Assembly (NCBI RefSeq): GCF_037963145.1
Contig: NZ_CP150144.1
Span: 2,542,001-2,606,000 of the forward strand
DNA length: 64,000 nt
Source: Oceanobacillus sp. FSL K6-2867
GTDB lineage: Bacteria; Bacillota; Bacilli; Bacillales; Amphibacillaceae
Direction: 5' to 3'
In this document: positions 27,701 to 36,423 of the stretch, piece by piece
Layout: every line of letters begins with the position of its first letter
Position numbering within the stretch: the stretch's first letter is position 1
Made by a program: the position numbers and the translations under genes
Notes under the pieces: generated by a model
Told to the model about the DNA's origin: nothing
Database searches by the model: none
Seen by the model: the letters and a program-made list of their open reading frames with translations, nothing else

Positions 27701-29378
27701 ATATCCGTGGGTAGCAGAGGTTCGTGGTTCCACCCCTGGTGTTGAGCTAATCTCTCCTCCGCCACATCATGATATTTATTCGATTGAGGACCTTGCAGAG
27801 CTGATTTTCAATTTGAAAAACGCTAATCCAAGTGCTCGTATTAGTGTGAAGCTTGTTTCAGCAGTTGGTGTCGGAACGATTGCAGCAGGTGTTGCCAAAG
27901 GTCGTGCTGACCATGTTGTAATTAGTGGCTATGATGGCGGCACAGGTGCTGCGCCGCGCACAAGCTTAAAGCATACAGGGCTGCCTTGGGAAATTGGTCT
28001 AGCTGAAACACATCAAACGCTTCTTTTAAATGGATTGCGTGACCGAATTACCGTAGAAACAGATGGGAAAATGATGACAGGCAGAGATGTAGTCATTGCT
28101 TCCTTACTAGGTGCAGAGGAATATGGCTTTTCAACAGCACCTCTCGTTGCGCTTGGCTGTGTCATGATGCGCGTTTGTCATTTGGATACATGTCCAGTAG
28201 GGATTGCGACGCAAAACCCGGCATTAAGAAAGAAATTTAATGGTGACCCGGAGCATGTTGTTAACTTTATGCGATTTATTGCTGAAGAAACAAGGGAACT
28301 AATGGCAGAGCTTGGCTTTCGAACGATTAATGAGATGGTTGGAAGGTCGGATGTACTCGAAGCAAACAAGCTAGACCATTGGAAAGCGAAGGACTTAGAC
28401 TTATCTGCCTTGCTCTATCGTCCAGAGCTATCATTTGAGATTGCGCATTATGCAACGAAATCGCAGGATCATGGAATTGAGAAGACGCTTGATTATCAAG
28501 AGCTTATACCAATTTGCGAAACAGCAATTGAAGAAGGAAACCCAATTGAATTTACCGTTGCTATCCGAAATATTAACCGAGTTACAGGTACACTTCTCGG
28601 TAGTGAAATAACAAAACGCTATGGTGAAATGGGCTTGCCGGAGGATACGATTAAATTGAATTTTAATGGATCTGCTGGTCAAAGTTTTGGCGCATTTATC
28701 CCGAAAGGAATGGCGCTTAACCTTATTGGTGATGCTAACGATTTTGTTGGTAAAGGGTTATCCGGAGGTAAAATTATTGTCAAAACAGCTCCGTCTGTAA
28801 CGTTCCGACCGGAAAAAAATACGATAATCGGAAATGTAGCATTTTACGGGGCATCGAGCGGTGAAGCTTATATTCGTGGGATTGCGGGCGAACGATTTGC
28901 AGTAAGGAACAGTGGGGCAACAATCGTCGTAGAAGGTATTGGTGATCATGGCTGTGAATATATGACAGGTGGAACAGTTATCATCCTTGGTGGGACTGGA
29001 AGAAACTTTGCTGCAGGAATGTCTGGTGGCGTAGCTTATGTGTTTGATGAGGACAGCACATTCCGTAATCGGATTAATCCTGCCATGGTAAATGTCGGCA
29101 GGATCGATTACCCAGAGGAATTAGATGTCATTTATCAACAAATCGAAAAGCATATTAGCTACACAGACAGCGCACATGCTACACGTATACTTGCTTATTG
29201 GGAAAGTTATTCTAAGCAGTTTGTCAAAGTTATTCCAAAAGCTTATGTAAGAATGAGAGAACGAATTAAAGACTTGTTGGATAGTGGTTTAGATAGATTG
29301 GAAGCAGAGATGACTGCTTTTGAGGAAAGCAAAGGTAACGTTGCAGACAAGAAGAATAGGAAAATAAAAATTATGTAG
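24774..29378 (+). CDS. gltA: NADPH-dependent glutamate synthase, large (alpha) subunit
   Basis: About 1534 residues, the usual size. Glutamine amidotransferase domain: the propeptide ends ...EHEA and Cys22 (CGIGM) becomes the N-terminal nucleophile. The FMN/2-oxoglutarate domain follows (YDGGTGAAPRTS), then the 3Fe-4S cysteines CVMMRVCHLDTCPVG, and the C-terminal beta-helix (GGTVIILGGTGRNFAAGMSGG). It moves the amide nitrogen of glutamine to 2-oxoglutarate, giving two glutamates. I chose ATG 24774 (8 nt after AGGAG) over GTG 24771. Named as in B. subtilis; the E. coli name is gltB. gltB follows 37 nt downstream, and gltC is not adjacent. Confidence 0.96.
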   Translation: MTRNGLPKPQGLYRPDFEHEACGIGMIANINGKKTHNIVQNAINILCNLEHRGGQSADTSTGDGAGIMTQIPDRFFQKQCAKENIDLPREGDYGVGMVFLPRDRQLRMTCRKIIERIVQEEGQAFLGWRPVPTNESFIGIVAAKSMPTIRQFFIQKSDGIKDQMAFERKLYVIRKCIERVVAEEQQYEDVYVCSLSTRTIVYKGMLIPEQLDAFYIDLNHPEFKSALALVHSRFSTNTFPSWKRSHPNRYTIHNGEFNTLRGNVNWMQAREKLCQSEYFTEEELEKILPVLDVDGSDSSIFDNTFEFLHLSGRSLAHSAMMMVPEPWSNDAMIREEKRDFYEYHSTLMEPWDGPAALVFTDGNQIGACLDRNGLRPARYYVTKDGMIVLGSEVGALDIFADDILYKDRLTPGKMLLVDLEKGVIIPDETIKMQIASEQPYKKWLENKINLEDLADAHQKAPLYGGEELVQQQLAFGYTREELTKIMKPLVSDGKDPIGSMGYDSPLAVLSKKPQLLYNYFKQLFAQVTNPPLDAIREKIITMVETTIGAEGNLVDPTAENCRHIRLKTPILRNEELEKIREQQLEAFRTITLSCVFEAQEGQGKMEAALEALFDKADSAIDAGVTLLILSDRGVSEDKAAIPALLAVSGLHHHLIRKGIRTKVSLLVESGEPREVHHFAALIGYGAEGINPYLALNTFTDLMEKGELEAVTEKQAHERYVASVTDGIIKILSKMGISTIQSYRGAQIFEAVGIHDDVIDRYFTGTASRLGGIGLDMIEKETLIRHDVAFQANQVGNHNLPAGDEFQYRENGEDHQYNPRTIQTLQHAVRSNDYALFKTYSNMLTDETSNLQSLRGMVRFKKRTAVPIEEVEPIEEIVRRFKTGAMSFGSISKEAHESLAIAMNRLGGRSNTGEGGEDPNRFIHDENGDLRRSAIKQVASGRFGVTSNYLVNADEIQIKVAQGAKPGEGGQLPGEKVYPWVAEVRGSTPGVELISPPPHHDIYSIEDLAELIFNLKNANPSARISVKLVSAVGVGTIAAGVAKGRADHVVISGYDGGTGAAPRTSLKHTGLPWEIGLAETHQTLLLNGLRDRITVETDGKMMTGRDVVIASLLGAEEYGFSTAPLVALGCVMMRVCHLDTCPVGIATQNPALRKKFNGDPEHVVNFMRFIAEETRELMAELGFRTINEMVGRSDVLEANKLDHWKAKDLDLSALLYRPELSFEIAHYATKSQDHGIEKTLDYQELIPICETAIEEGNPIEFTVAIRNINRVTGTLLGSEITKRYGEMGLPEDTIKLNFNGSAGQSFGAFIPKGMALNLIGDANDFVGKGLSGGKIIVKTAPSVTFRPEKNTIIGNVAFYGASSGEAYIRGIAGERFAVRNSGATIVVEGIGDHGCEYMTGGTVIILGGTGRNFAAGMSGGVAYVFDEDSTFRNRINPAMVNVGRIDYPEELDVIYQQIEKHISYTDSAHATRILAYWESYSKQFVKVIPKAYVRMRERIKDLLDSGLDRLEAEMTAFEESKGNVADKKNRKIKIM

Positions 29379-29415
29379 AGGTGCGTGTCAGAATAATAAA
29401 AGGAGGGGGCATTAA

Positions 29416-30900
29416 ATGGGGAAAGTAACTGGATTTATGGAATACGAACGGAAAGCTCGTCCGGGAAGAAATCCTAAGGAGCGAATACAAGACTGGGATG
29501 ATTATACGATACCGATGACAGACGAAGCGGTACAGCAGCAAGGAGCACGTTGCATGGATTGCGGCGTGCCAACTTGCCATTCTGGTATGGAAATTAACGG
29601 AGTAACCTCAGGGTGTCCCGTTTACCACCTTATCCCAGAATGGAACCAGCTCGTTTACGAAGGGAAATGGAAAGAGGCGCTAGACCGCGGACATCAGATG
29701 AATAATTTTCCCGAATTTACTGGGATCGCATGTCCGGCACCGTGTGAGGGGGCATGTGTCCTTGGGATTAATGAACCAGCTGTTGCTATCAGGACGGTGG
29801 AACGTTCGATTATTGAAAAAGGATTTGCTGAAGGGTGGGTAGTTCCCGAACCTCCAAAAATTCGTACAGGGAAGCGCGTTGCTGTCGTTGGTTCAGGACC
29901 AGCAGGACTTGCCGCTGCAGCTCAATTAAATAAAGCAGGGCATTCCGTAACAGTATTCGAGCGTGATAAGCGTGTTGGTGGACTACTAACTTATGGAATT
30001 CCAGAAATGAAGCTTGCATATGAGGTTGTAACAAGACGTGTGGCGATTTTAGAACAGGAAGGCATCGAATTTGTTACCAACACAGAGGTTGGAAAAGATG
30101 TAACAGTCGATGAATTAAAAGCTGATTTTGACGCAACCATCTTATGTGGCGGTGCTGCTCTCCACCGCGATATGCCAGTTGAAGGTGGTGATTTGAAAGG
30201 TATTTATCCTGCCATGAACTTTTTACATGCCAATGTGGAAAGCTTGCTTGATTGCAATTTAGAGGATGAGAAATATATTTCTGCCGCGGATAAAGACGTT
30301 ATTGTAATTGGTGGGGGAGATACGGGAACCGACTGCTTGGCAACGTCTGTAAGACATAATTGCAGGAGCCTCACACAGTTTGATATCTATGAAAAGAAGA
30401 ACTTACTAAGGGATGAAGAGGCAAATCCATGGCCACAATATCCAAAGATCCACCGTATCGAATATGGACATACGGAAGCAGAAGCGTATCAAGGTGAAGA
30501 TCCACGGGCGTATGCCGTACAAACAACGAAATTTGTTGGTGATGAAAATGGTCATGTAAAAGAAGTGCATACGATAAACGTGAAAACACGCTACGAACGC
30601 GGGAAAAAGATTCGTGAAGCAATTCCAGGAACCGAAAAAGTATGGCCAGCGGACCTTGTACTAATTGCCATCGGATTTAAAGGACCTGATCAAGATTTGA
30701 TTAAGCAGTTGCAGGTAGAAACTACGAATAGCACTACTGTAAAAGCAACCTACGGCAAGTTCACAACAAATGTGGAAGGTATATTTACTGCTGGGGACAT
30801 GCGCCGCGGACAGAGTCTGATCGTATGGGCGATTAACGAGGGGAGAGCAGCCGCAAGAGAATGCGACCGCTACCTGATGGGAGAAACGAAACTGCCATAA
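29416..30900 (+). CDS. gltB: Glutamate synthase, small (beta) subunit
   Basis: A 494-residue flavoprotein that passes electrons from NADPH to the large subunit. N-terminal cysteine clusters for two 4Fe-4S centres are visible ([12 protein letters not shown] and [12 protein letters not shown]), then the FAD loop [14 protein letters not shown] near residue 157 and the NADPH loop [11 protein letters not shown] near residue 297. AGGAGGGGG precedes the ATG. It is the second gene of the operon and ends in a strong terminator. Confidence 0.96.
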   Translation: MGKVTGFMEYERKARPGRNPKERIQDWDDYTIPMTDEAVQQQGARCMDCGVPTCHSGMEINGVTSGCPVYHLIPEWNQLVYEGKWKEALDRGHQMNNFPEFTGIACPAPCEGACVLGINEPAVAIRTVERSIIEKGFAEGWVVPEPPKIRTGKRVAVVGSGPAGLAAAAQLNKAGHSVTVFERDKRVGGLLTYGIPEMKLAYEVVTRRVAILEQEGIEFVTNTEVGKDVTVDELKADFDATILCGGAALHRDMPVEGGDLKGIYPAMNFLHANVESLLDCNLEDEKYISAADKDVIVIGGGDTGTDCLATSVRHNCRSLTQFDIYEKKNLLRDEEANPWPQYPKIHRIEYGHTEAEAYQGEDPRAYAVQTTKFVGDENGHVKEVHTINVKTRYERGKKIREAIPGTEKVWPADLVLIAIGFKGPDQDLIKQLQVETTNSTTVKATYGKFTTNVEGIFTAGDMRRGQSLIVWAINEGRAAARECDRYLMGETKLP

Positions 30901-30909
30901 AGGAAGCAG

Positions 30910-30942
30910 GAAGGCATGCTGTAATTGTGCAGCATGCCTTTT
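30910..30942 (+). terminator. Terminator of gltAB
   Basis: AAGGCATGCTG pairs with CAGCATGCCTT across an 8-nt loop, followed by TT and a T-rich tail. Confidence 0.85.
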
Positions 30943-31076
30943 GGTGTGTTTAGGGTTATATTGTGAATTGGGATTAAACGTATGATTAAACGGTAATAAT
31001 AATATTGGGGAAAAAGTGTTGTGCGGCGGAGCGTTTAATTAGGTTCATAGAGCCATTATGGAGCATTATAGAGCGG

Positions 31077-31168
31077 TATCTCCAGCAAAAACCATTTGCT
31101 ACGAAAGGTGAGATAGAGTAATATGTACTATAGAAAGAAGTAGCAATGAAGCGAAATGAGGGTATACA
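31077..31168 (+). promoter_or_regulatory. Structured leader with mini-ORFs before the rlmN-type gene
   Basis: TATCTC (31077-31082)/GAGATA (31110-31115) enclose AGCAAA/TTTGCT. Two tiny frames follow: MYYRKK (31123-31143) and MKRNEGIQ (31146-31172), whose TGA overlaps the gene's ATG. Translation of either is unproven. Confidence 0.3.
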
Positions 31169-32236
31169 ATGAGTAAAACATCCATTTATGGACTGACATA
31201 TAAGCAACTTACCGAATGGCTCGTTGAGCGTGGTGAGAAACGTTTCCGCGCTGATCAGGTTTGGAATTGGTTGTATAAAAAGCGGATTTCCAACTTCAGT
31301 GAGATGCGAAATGTAAACAAAGACACCATTGAATTGCTGGAAGAGAACTTTGTTCTGCATACACTTGGTGAGGAAATCAGACAAGAATCGAAGGACGGTA
31401 CCATCAAATTTTTATTTAAACTATCTGATGGTAATTTAATCGAAACGGTTCTCATGCGTTTCCCTTATGGATTATCTGTCTGTGTAACAACGCAAGTAGG
31501 CTGTAATATCGGTTGTACATTCTGTGCAAGTGGTCTGCTGCCAAAAAGCCGTGACTTAACAAGTGGAGAAATCGTAGAACAAATTATGAACGTGCAAAAG
31601 CATTTGGACACGAAAGGCGAAGGCGATCGTGTGAGTCATATCGTTGTAATGGGGATTGGTGAACCACTCGATAACTATAAGAACTTAATGGACTTCCTGT
31701 ATGTTGTGAATGATGATGCTGGTCTGAACATTGGAGCAAGACATATAACGGTATCTACAAGTGGACTTGCCCACAAAATGTATGAGTTTGCAGATACAGA
31801 CATCCAAGTAAATCTTGCTTTATCTTTACATGCACCAAACAACGAGCTTCGTTCCCGAATTATGAAAATCAATAAGGCATTCCCGATTGAAAAGCTCATG
31901 AAGGCAGTTGACTATTATTTAGAGAAGAAGAACCGAAGAATCACGTACGAGTATATTATGTTAAGAGATATCAATGATCATAAAGAGGAAGCAATTCAGC
32001 TTGCTAACCTAATTAAAGACCATCGACACCTAGCATATGTAAATCTAATACCGTACAATACGGTTGACGAGCATAGTGAATACCAGCGAAGTGAATCTAG
32101 TTCAATCCAGCTATTTTTTGAAACACTGAAAGCAAGAGGGATTCATTGTGGTGTCCGTTGGGAAAATGGCGCCGACATTGATGCAGCTTGTGGACAACTA
32201 AGAAGTAAACAAATAAAAAAATCAAAAGCAATGTAA
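31169..32236 (+). CDS. rlmN: RlmN-type radical SAM rRNA/tRNA (adenine-C2)-methyltransferase
   Basis: A 355-residue radical SAM enzyme. [11 protein letters not shown] (near residue 115) binds the 4Fe-4S cluster, GIGEPLDN and [10 protein letters not shown] are conserved RlmN blocks, and the methyl-carrying Cys is in DAACGQLR near residue 342. RlmN methylates C2 of A2503 in 23S rRNA and of A37 in some tRNAs; Cfr, the C8 homologue, lacks this GEPLxN form. The location (after gltAB, not beside prkC/rsgA) suggests a second, paralogous rlmN. GAGGG lies 9 nt before the ATG. Confidence 0.85.
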   Translation: MSKTSIYGLTYKQLTEWLVERGEKRFRADQVWNWLYKKRISNFSEMRNVNKDTIELLEENFVLHTLGEEIRQESKDGTIKFLFKLSDGNLIETVLMRFPYGLSVCVTTQVGCNIGCTFCASGLLPKSRDLTSGEIVEQIMNVQKHLDTKGEGDRVSHIVVMGIGEPLDNYKNLMDFLYVVNDDAGLNIGARHITVSTSGLAHKMYEFADTDIQVNLALSLHAPNNELRSRIMKINKAFPIEKLMKAVDYYLEKKNRRITYEYIMLRDINDHKEEAIQLANLIKDHRHLAYVNLIPYNTVDEHSEYQRSESSSIQLFFETLKARGIHCGVRWENGADIDAACGQLRSKQIKKSKAM

Positions 32237-32238
32237 AT

Positions 32239-32270
32239 AAAACAGCGCCAAGTCAGACTGGCGCTGTTTT
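32239..32270. terminator. Bidirectional terminator between rlmN and the diguanylate cyclase gene
   Basis: AAAACAGCGCCA/TGGCGCTGTTTT, an 8-nt loop, with T-runs on both strands; it serves two converging genes. Confidence 0.88.
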
Positions 32271-32273
32271 ATT

Positions 32274-33542
32274 TTATATCCTTTCAATAATTTCTTTCGC
32301 GGATTCACCAGAAACTGCTTTATCTTCCATCACTGTAACTTGATTTCTCCCAAGCCTTTTGGACTCGAGGAGCAGATCATCAGCATGAATATATGCTTGT
32401 TTCATAGAGAGTTCATGATTAGTTTTGAAATAATACATACCAAATGAGGCTGTATAAAAAATAGTTGTATCCTCACCTTTATACTCCGATAGTGCTGGAT
32501 TAGTCTCTACTTCATAATTTATTCGCTTTAAAAGCGCAACAGATGAAGGAAAATCGCGATTTGTTAAGATAATGGTAAATTCCTCCCCGCCGCTCCGGAA
32601 TAAATAGTCCGTTTCATCCAGGTTATTTTTTAATGTTTCGGCGAAGTGTTGAATAACAGCGTCACCAACAGTATGGTTAAAGGTATCATTAATGTTTTTA
32701 AACGTATCAATATCAGAAACGATAATTGCAATATTTTCTCTCGTTTTATCAAACTCATTCATAATTTTATTCATATAGCTGCGATTATGTGTTTTTGTTA
32801 AGAAATCTGTATAAGCCATGTGTTCAAAGCGGTCCCGTTCGATTTTATGCTGCATGTTTTGATTTTTAATCGCAGCAGATCGGCCGACAAGATAATTGAG
32901 CACAAATAGGGCGATAACTACTTCCCATTGCTTTTCTATTAGGAAAATAAACAGTAAACCATTGGATAAAGCCATTTTAAGCGTATCAAAAATACTTCTT
33001 CCTTTTATAATGGCGATTGCTTCTGTACTTGTTTTTATATTTCCTGTGAGAAGAAAAATTGAAAGTAGCAGGATAGACGAAAAGAAGTCCGTAAGTGTTG
33101 CTATCGCAATAATTAATCCCCAGAAACCAAATGGTATTCCTTCAACGAATGGATAAAGTGCGTAAAATATGTAATAGCCGGATGTATGAAGGAGGGCAGG
33201 ACCTCCAATATTATAAAAGGTATGTAAAAATTCATCCTCATCTGCAGTACCATTTTTCTTACGATGCAAATAAATATAAAAGCGATTCACCATTTCAAAT
33301 AGAAACAAACCTAATGGGCCTGTTATTAAAACGAAGGAAAATCCATAGGAAATACTATAGTCAACATTGACATTACCTGTTCGGACAATTGTTTTTAAAT
33401 GAGAATAAAGCGGCGTAAAGAGAAGATATACTAGAAATATTTGTGTATACATGGATAAATCTATATTAATCGGTCCAGATATAATAGAAACAGTTAATGA
33501 AATCATAAAGACAGCAATAATATAACCTTTCAGCCTGTTCAT
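32274..33542 (-). CDS. Membrane-bound GGDEF diguanylate cyclase
   Basis: A 422-residue protein. Residues 1-215 hold six or seven membrane segments; the C-terminal 175 residues are a GGDEF domain (AYTDFLTKTHNRSY, SDIDTFKNINDTFNH, RSGGEEFTIIL). The intact GGEEF predicts c-di-GMP synthesis from two GTP. The RxxD product-inhibition site five residues upstream reads DETD, so feedback inhibition may be absent. I chose ATG 33542, 11 nt after GGAGGG; a GTG at 33551 is too close to that site. A 15-bp perfect inverted repeat lies in its leader. Confidence 0.87.
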   Translation of the reverse strand: MNRLKGYIIAVFMISLTVSIISGPINIDLSMYTQIFLVYLLFTPLYSHLKTIVRTGNVNVDYSISYGFSFVLITGPLGLFLFEMVNRFYIYLHRKKNGTADEDEFLHTFYNIGGPALLHTSGYYIFYALYPFVEGIPFGFWGLIIAIATLTDFFSSILLLSIFLLTGNIKTSTEAIAIIKGRSIFDTLKMALSNGLLFIFLIEKQWEVVIALFVLNYLVGRSAAIKNQNMQHKIERDRFEHMAYTDFLTKTHNRSYMNKIMNEFDKTRENIAIIVSDIDTFKNINDTFNHTVGDAVIQHFAETLKNNLDETDYLFRSGGEEFTIILTNRDFPSSVALLKRINYEVETNPALSEYKGEDTTIFYTASFGMYYFKTNHELSMKQAYIHADDLLLESKRLGRNQVTVMEDKAVSGESAKEIIERI

Positions 33543-33589
33543 TAGTAGCACTGCCCTCCAACAGAAAACAATGATTTTGTCTAACTGAT

Positions 33590-33625
33590 AAAATAGTAAT
33601 AGGTTTATATACCTATTACTATTTT
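33590..33625 (-). repeat. 15-bp perfect inverted repeat in the leader of the cyclase gene
   Basis: AAAATAGTAATAGGT (33590-33604) and its exact complement (33611-33625) are separated by 6 nt and lie about 50 nt upstream of the start. Both strands have T-rich 3' flanks. It could be a terminator/attenuator or a dimer operator. Confidence 0.6.
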
Positions 33626-33848
33626 ATTTTACCATAATCTAGCGAAATATTGTGAAAAAACATAGATTTTTGTGCCGCTTTTTCCAATGGTTGTAAAGGT
33701 AATTATTCGTTTTTTAATTCGATTGATGCATTTGATAGTATTATGTTTCGCTAAAATAAAGGTATAAGGAGGGGAGGGGAACCTAGATATAAATTTTAAA
33801 ATGTCATAGTTCTACGCAAATATGTAAAAATAGGACTTGATTACAAAA

Positions 33849-33973
33849 ATGCATACATGTATACTTTAATAGTAAACTTGTACACAGTAAAGAAAACATG
33901 TAAACAAACACGTACACATGTTTATATATAAGTGATTGCAAAATGTATACAAGTACACAATAAAGAATACATA
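33849..33973 (+). repeat. Centromere-like (parC) repeat array before parM
   Basis: A 29-bp direct repeat occurs at 33872-33900 and 33945-33973 (23 of 29 identical). Between and around are further GTAxAC units: TACATGTA (33854-33861), ACATGTAAAC (33896-33905) and CGTACACATG (33911-33920). Starts of GTAxAC units fall at 33859, 33872, 33880, 33900, 33912, 33945 and 33953. Type II partition systems place ParR-binding iterons upstream of parM in just this way. Assignment as parC is inferred. Confidence 0.65.
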
Positions 33974-34048
33974 AATAGTCTTATTGTATATAGTGCGAAA
34001 AAAGATTATTCTATAATTGTATGGAAATAGGAGAGGGGTTTTACAAAA

Positions 34049-35218
34049 ATGGTGAAATCAAGAATTGCAGCAGTGGACGTTGGAAACGATGCACTGAAAG
34101 GAAACTTTGGTAAATTAGAAAATGAATTGTACATTCCGAACGTGATTGCACCTGATCTGGAAGATCGTCCTGTAATCGGGATTGAAGACTTAGATGAGAA
34201 AGAGGTATTGGATAATATTCATATCCGTGTACACTCCCCTGCTTTAGATGAAAATAATATTGTATATCGAGTAGGGAATCTCGCAACAAAAACAAACAAT
34301 TCTCAAGAACTTGATCCAGGTAGCAGTAAATCAGAAGAAGATCAAACATTGATAATGCTTTTTGCTGCATTGGCATTAGATGCCGTATCTGCAAATGACT
34401 TTAAAGCAAAAAATGATGTAATCGATGCGACATATACATTAGGGACAGGCCTTCCTTTAAGAGAAGTAAAGGATGGAAAAGATGTTGGCTACCGTTCACA
34501 ATTATTAGGATCTGTACATCAGGTGGAATTTCTTGTTACTCCAAAGCACCAAGGTAAAAAAGTAAATATTAAATTTGATGAAGTAAAAGTATATCCAGAA
34601 GGATTTGCGGCATATGTTAATTTAATTATGGACAATGATTTAAAAGTTATTAATAAAGAATTGATTGATAAGCAAATTTTAATTCAGGATATTGGCGGAT
34701 TATCAACAGATATTGCTGTTATTCGAAATCGAAATGTCGATGATGATAAGGCGCAAGGGTTCAACCTGGGTGTCTCTGAGTCATTAGAAGCAATACGTGA
34801 AGAAATCAGGTCACGACATGGTGTGGAATTGGACAGCCGTCGCGATGTGGTTGATATTATTACTCGAAAAAATGATCGTCACCACATTATGGTTAGAGGT
34901 AGCAGAACAAATGTCCATGATATTACCGATCACATACTGCTTGATTTGGCGAAAAAAGAATATCGCTTCCTAAGAAATGTCTGGGCAAAAAACTCCCAAT
35001 CAGAAATTTGCTATTTTGTAGGCGGAGGATCTGCAGTATTGAAGGACTACATTAAAGCATTAAATAATAAACTCGATGGCTACAATATCGAATTCTTTGA
35101 GGATGAGAATGAAAGCATCTGGATGATGGCAAATGCGTATTATAAGTTGATCACCGATTTTAGTCGTAAAGCAGAAAAAGATACAAAGGAAGAAAAAACG
35201 ACAGAAAAAGCAAAATAA
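34049..35218 (+). CDS. parM: ParM/StbA-type actin-like partition ATPase
   Basis: A 389-residue actin-fold protein. Phosphate-1 loop AAVDVGNDALKG (residues 7-18), phosphate-2 loop LIQDIGGLSTDIAVI (near residue 213) and adenosine loop YFVGGGSAVLKDYI (near residue 327) follow the ParM/Alp7A pattern, not MreB. In plasmids such proteins polymerise and push sister copies apart. GGAGAGGGG lies 10 nt before the ATG. The highly charged Lys/Glu-rich tail is disordered. A ParR-like gene starts 13 nt after the stop and the repeat array lies upstream, so all three parts of a type II system are present in what otherwise looks like chromosome. Confidence 0.88.
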   Translation: MVKSRIAAVDVGNDALKGNFGKLENELYIPNVIAPDLEDRPVIGIEDLDEKEVLDNIHIRVHSPALDENNIVYRVGNLATKTNNSQELDPGSSKSEEDQTLIMLFAALALDAVSANDFKAKNDVIDATYTLGTGLPLREVKDGKDVGYRSQLLGSVHQVEFLVTPKHQGKKVNIKFDEVKVYPEGFAAYVNLIMDNDLKVINKELIDKQILIQDIGGLSTDIAVIRNRNVDDDKAQGFNLGVSESLEAIREEIRSRHGVELDSRRDVVDIITRKNDRHHIMVRGSRTNVHDITDHILLDLAKKEYRFLRNVWAKNSQSEICYFVGGGSAVLKDYIKALNNKLDGYNIEFFEDENESIWMMANAYYKLITDFSRKAEKDTKEEKTTEKAK

Positions 35219-35231
35219 ATAGGGTGAGATC

Positions 35232-35753
35232 ATGTCGAAAAATAGTATAGAGCGTGGACAATCGATCACATTTCGTGTTCCCTCTGATACACCTGATTAT
35301 CTATTAAAACAATTGCAGCATTTGAAGGAAACAGAGCGCAGAAACTTTTCCAGCACGATTGCGGGTTTTGTGCTTAAGGGGGCGGCTGAAACCTTCAAGC
35401 GGGAAAGGGAAACAATTACAATCCCCTTGCCAAAGCAACTAACAAAAGAGCAAAGAAGCTGGCTTAAGCATGAGCATTCAGAGGCGCTCATCGGCAGTCT
35501 GCTACATCAATTATTAAGTGATCCACTCCGTGCGACAACTTTGTTAGCTGGACTGAATCGTAGTGTCGAGGATTTCGATCAAGCATCATACATTCAAGAA
35601 AAACCACCTGAAAAGCCAGAGCGCAAGATGGGTACAGAAATTGACTTGGATGATTTGAACCTCGACGGTCTGGATATACATGAAGAAGAAATACCGGAAG
35701 AGAAAGAGGACGAGGATCCATTAGGCGACTTCTTTGCAAGTATGAACAAATAA
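35232..35753 (+). CDS. ParR-like ribbon-helix-helix adaptor protein
   Basis: A 173-residue protein that I read as the DNA-binding partner of the ParM-like gene just upstream. The N-terminus (SITFRVPSDTPDYLLKQLQHL) has the beta-strand plus two helices expected of a ribbon-helix-helix domain. The C-terminal third is acidic and disordered and ends DPLGDFFASMNK, similar in style to the ParR tail that caps ParM filaments. AGGGTGAG precedes the ATG. No sequence family beyond this layout is certain. A terminator follows. Confidence 0.7.
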   Translation: MSKNSIERGQSITFRVPSDTPDYLLKQLQHLKETERRNFSSTIAGFVLKGAAETFKRERETITIPLPKQLTKEQRSWLKHEHSEALIGSLLHQLLSDPLRATTLLAGLNRSVEDFDQASYIQEKPPEKPERKMGTEIDLDDLNLDGLDIHEEEIPEEKEDEDPLGDFFASMNK

Positions 35754-35780
35754 TTGGAATAAATAATAATCATGATCATG

Positions 35781-35818
35781 ATATCGAATAGGATGAAAAT
35801 CTTATTCGATATTTTTTT
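35781..35818 (+). terminator. Terminator of the parMR unit
   Basis: ATATCGAATA pairs with TATTCGATAT, followed by seven T. Confidence 0.85.
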
Positions 35819-35883
35819 ATCCCTAAAAACTTTTTGCTTATGAAAAAGGTATATATAGTAAAGACCGATTGAAGAAGGGGGTT

Positions 35884-36423
35884 ATGCTGTTGGGCGATCA
35901 GGAAGCAAGACTCATCAAGAAAATAAAAAAGGGGAATCAGGGAGCATTCAAAAAGCTCTATGACATCTACGCCGATTATTCATTGCGAACAGCCTACGCC
36001 ATAACAAACAATACAAGCGATGCATCTGATATCGTTCAGGAAACATTTATAAAGGTATTTCGAAACATTGATTCCTACGATAGTAAGAAGCCATTTAAAC
36101 CATGGTTTTATCAAATTTTAGTCAATGAATCAAGAAGGTATATGAAAAAGAAATCGCAGGAAGCAATCAGTGTTGAATCCGAGCAATTATTAGACCATTT
36201 TAATCAACATGAAACGGAGCTGCAGGATTATGAACAACTGGAAATGGCAATGGAGCAGCTGGGTGAGCAGCATCGAACAATTTTAGTTTTAAAGTATATC
36301 AATGGCTTCTCGGAAAAGGAATTAGCCGACATGCTGCAATTAAATATCAATACAGTTAAGTCGAGGCTGTATAAAGCAAGACAAAAATTAAAAGCAGTTA
36401 TAGGGGGTGCCAAAGATGAGTAG
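35884..36423 (+). CDS. ECF RNA polymerase sigma factor
   Basis: A 179-residue group 4 sigma factor. Region 2 reads YDIYADYSLRTAYAIT then ASDIVQETFIKVFRNI; region 4 reads RTILVLKYINGFSEKELADM followed by NTVKSRLYKARQKL. ATG 35884 is close to AAGGGGG; the TTG at 35890 is an alternative start. The anti-sigma gene overlaps its 3' end by 8 nt. The preceding stretch ACTTTTTG (near 35829) with GGTATATA (near 35848) could be a self-recognised promoter, as is usual for such pairs. Confidence 0.88.
   Translation: MLLGDQEARLIKKIKKGNQGAFKKLYDIYADYSLRTAYAITNNTSDASDIVQETFIKVFRNIDSYDSKKPFKPWFYQILVNESRRYMKKKSQEAISVESEQLLDHFNQHETELQDYEQLEMAMEQLGEQHRTILVLKYINGFSEKELADMLQLNINTVKSRLYKARQKLKAVIGGAKDE

Noticed and set aside
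33849..33973. Repeats before parM as a CRISPR array or plasmid origin iterons
   Set aside because: Units are short, imperfect and unevenly spaced, no cas or rep gene is nearby, and the position fits a parC site.
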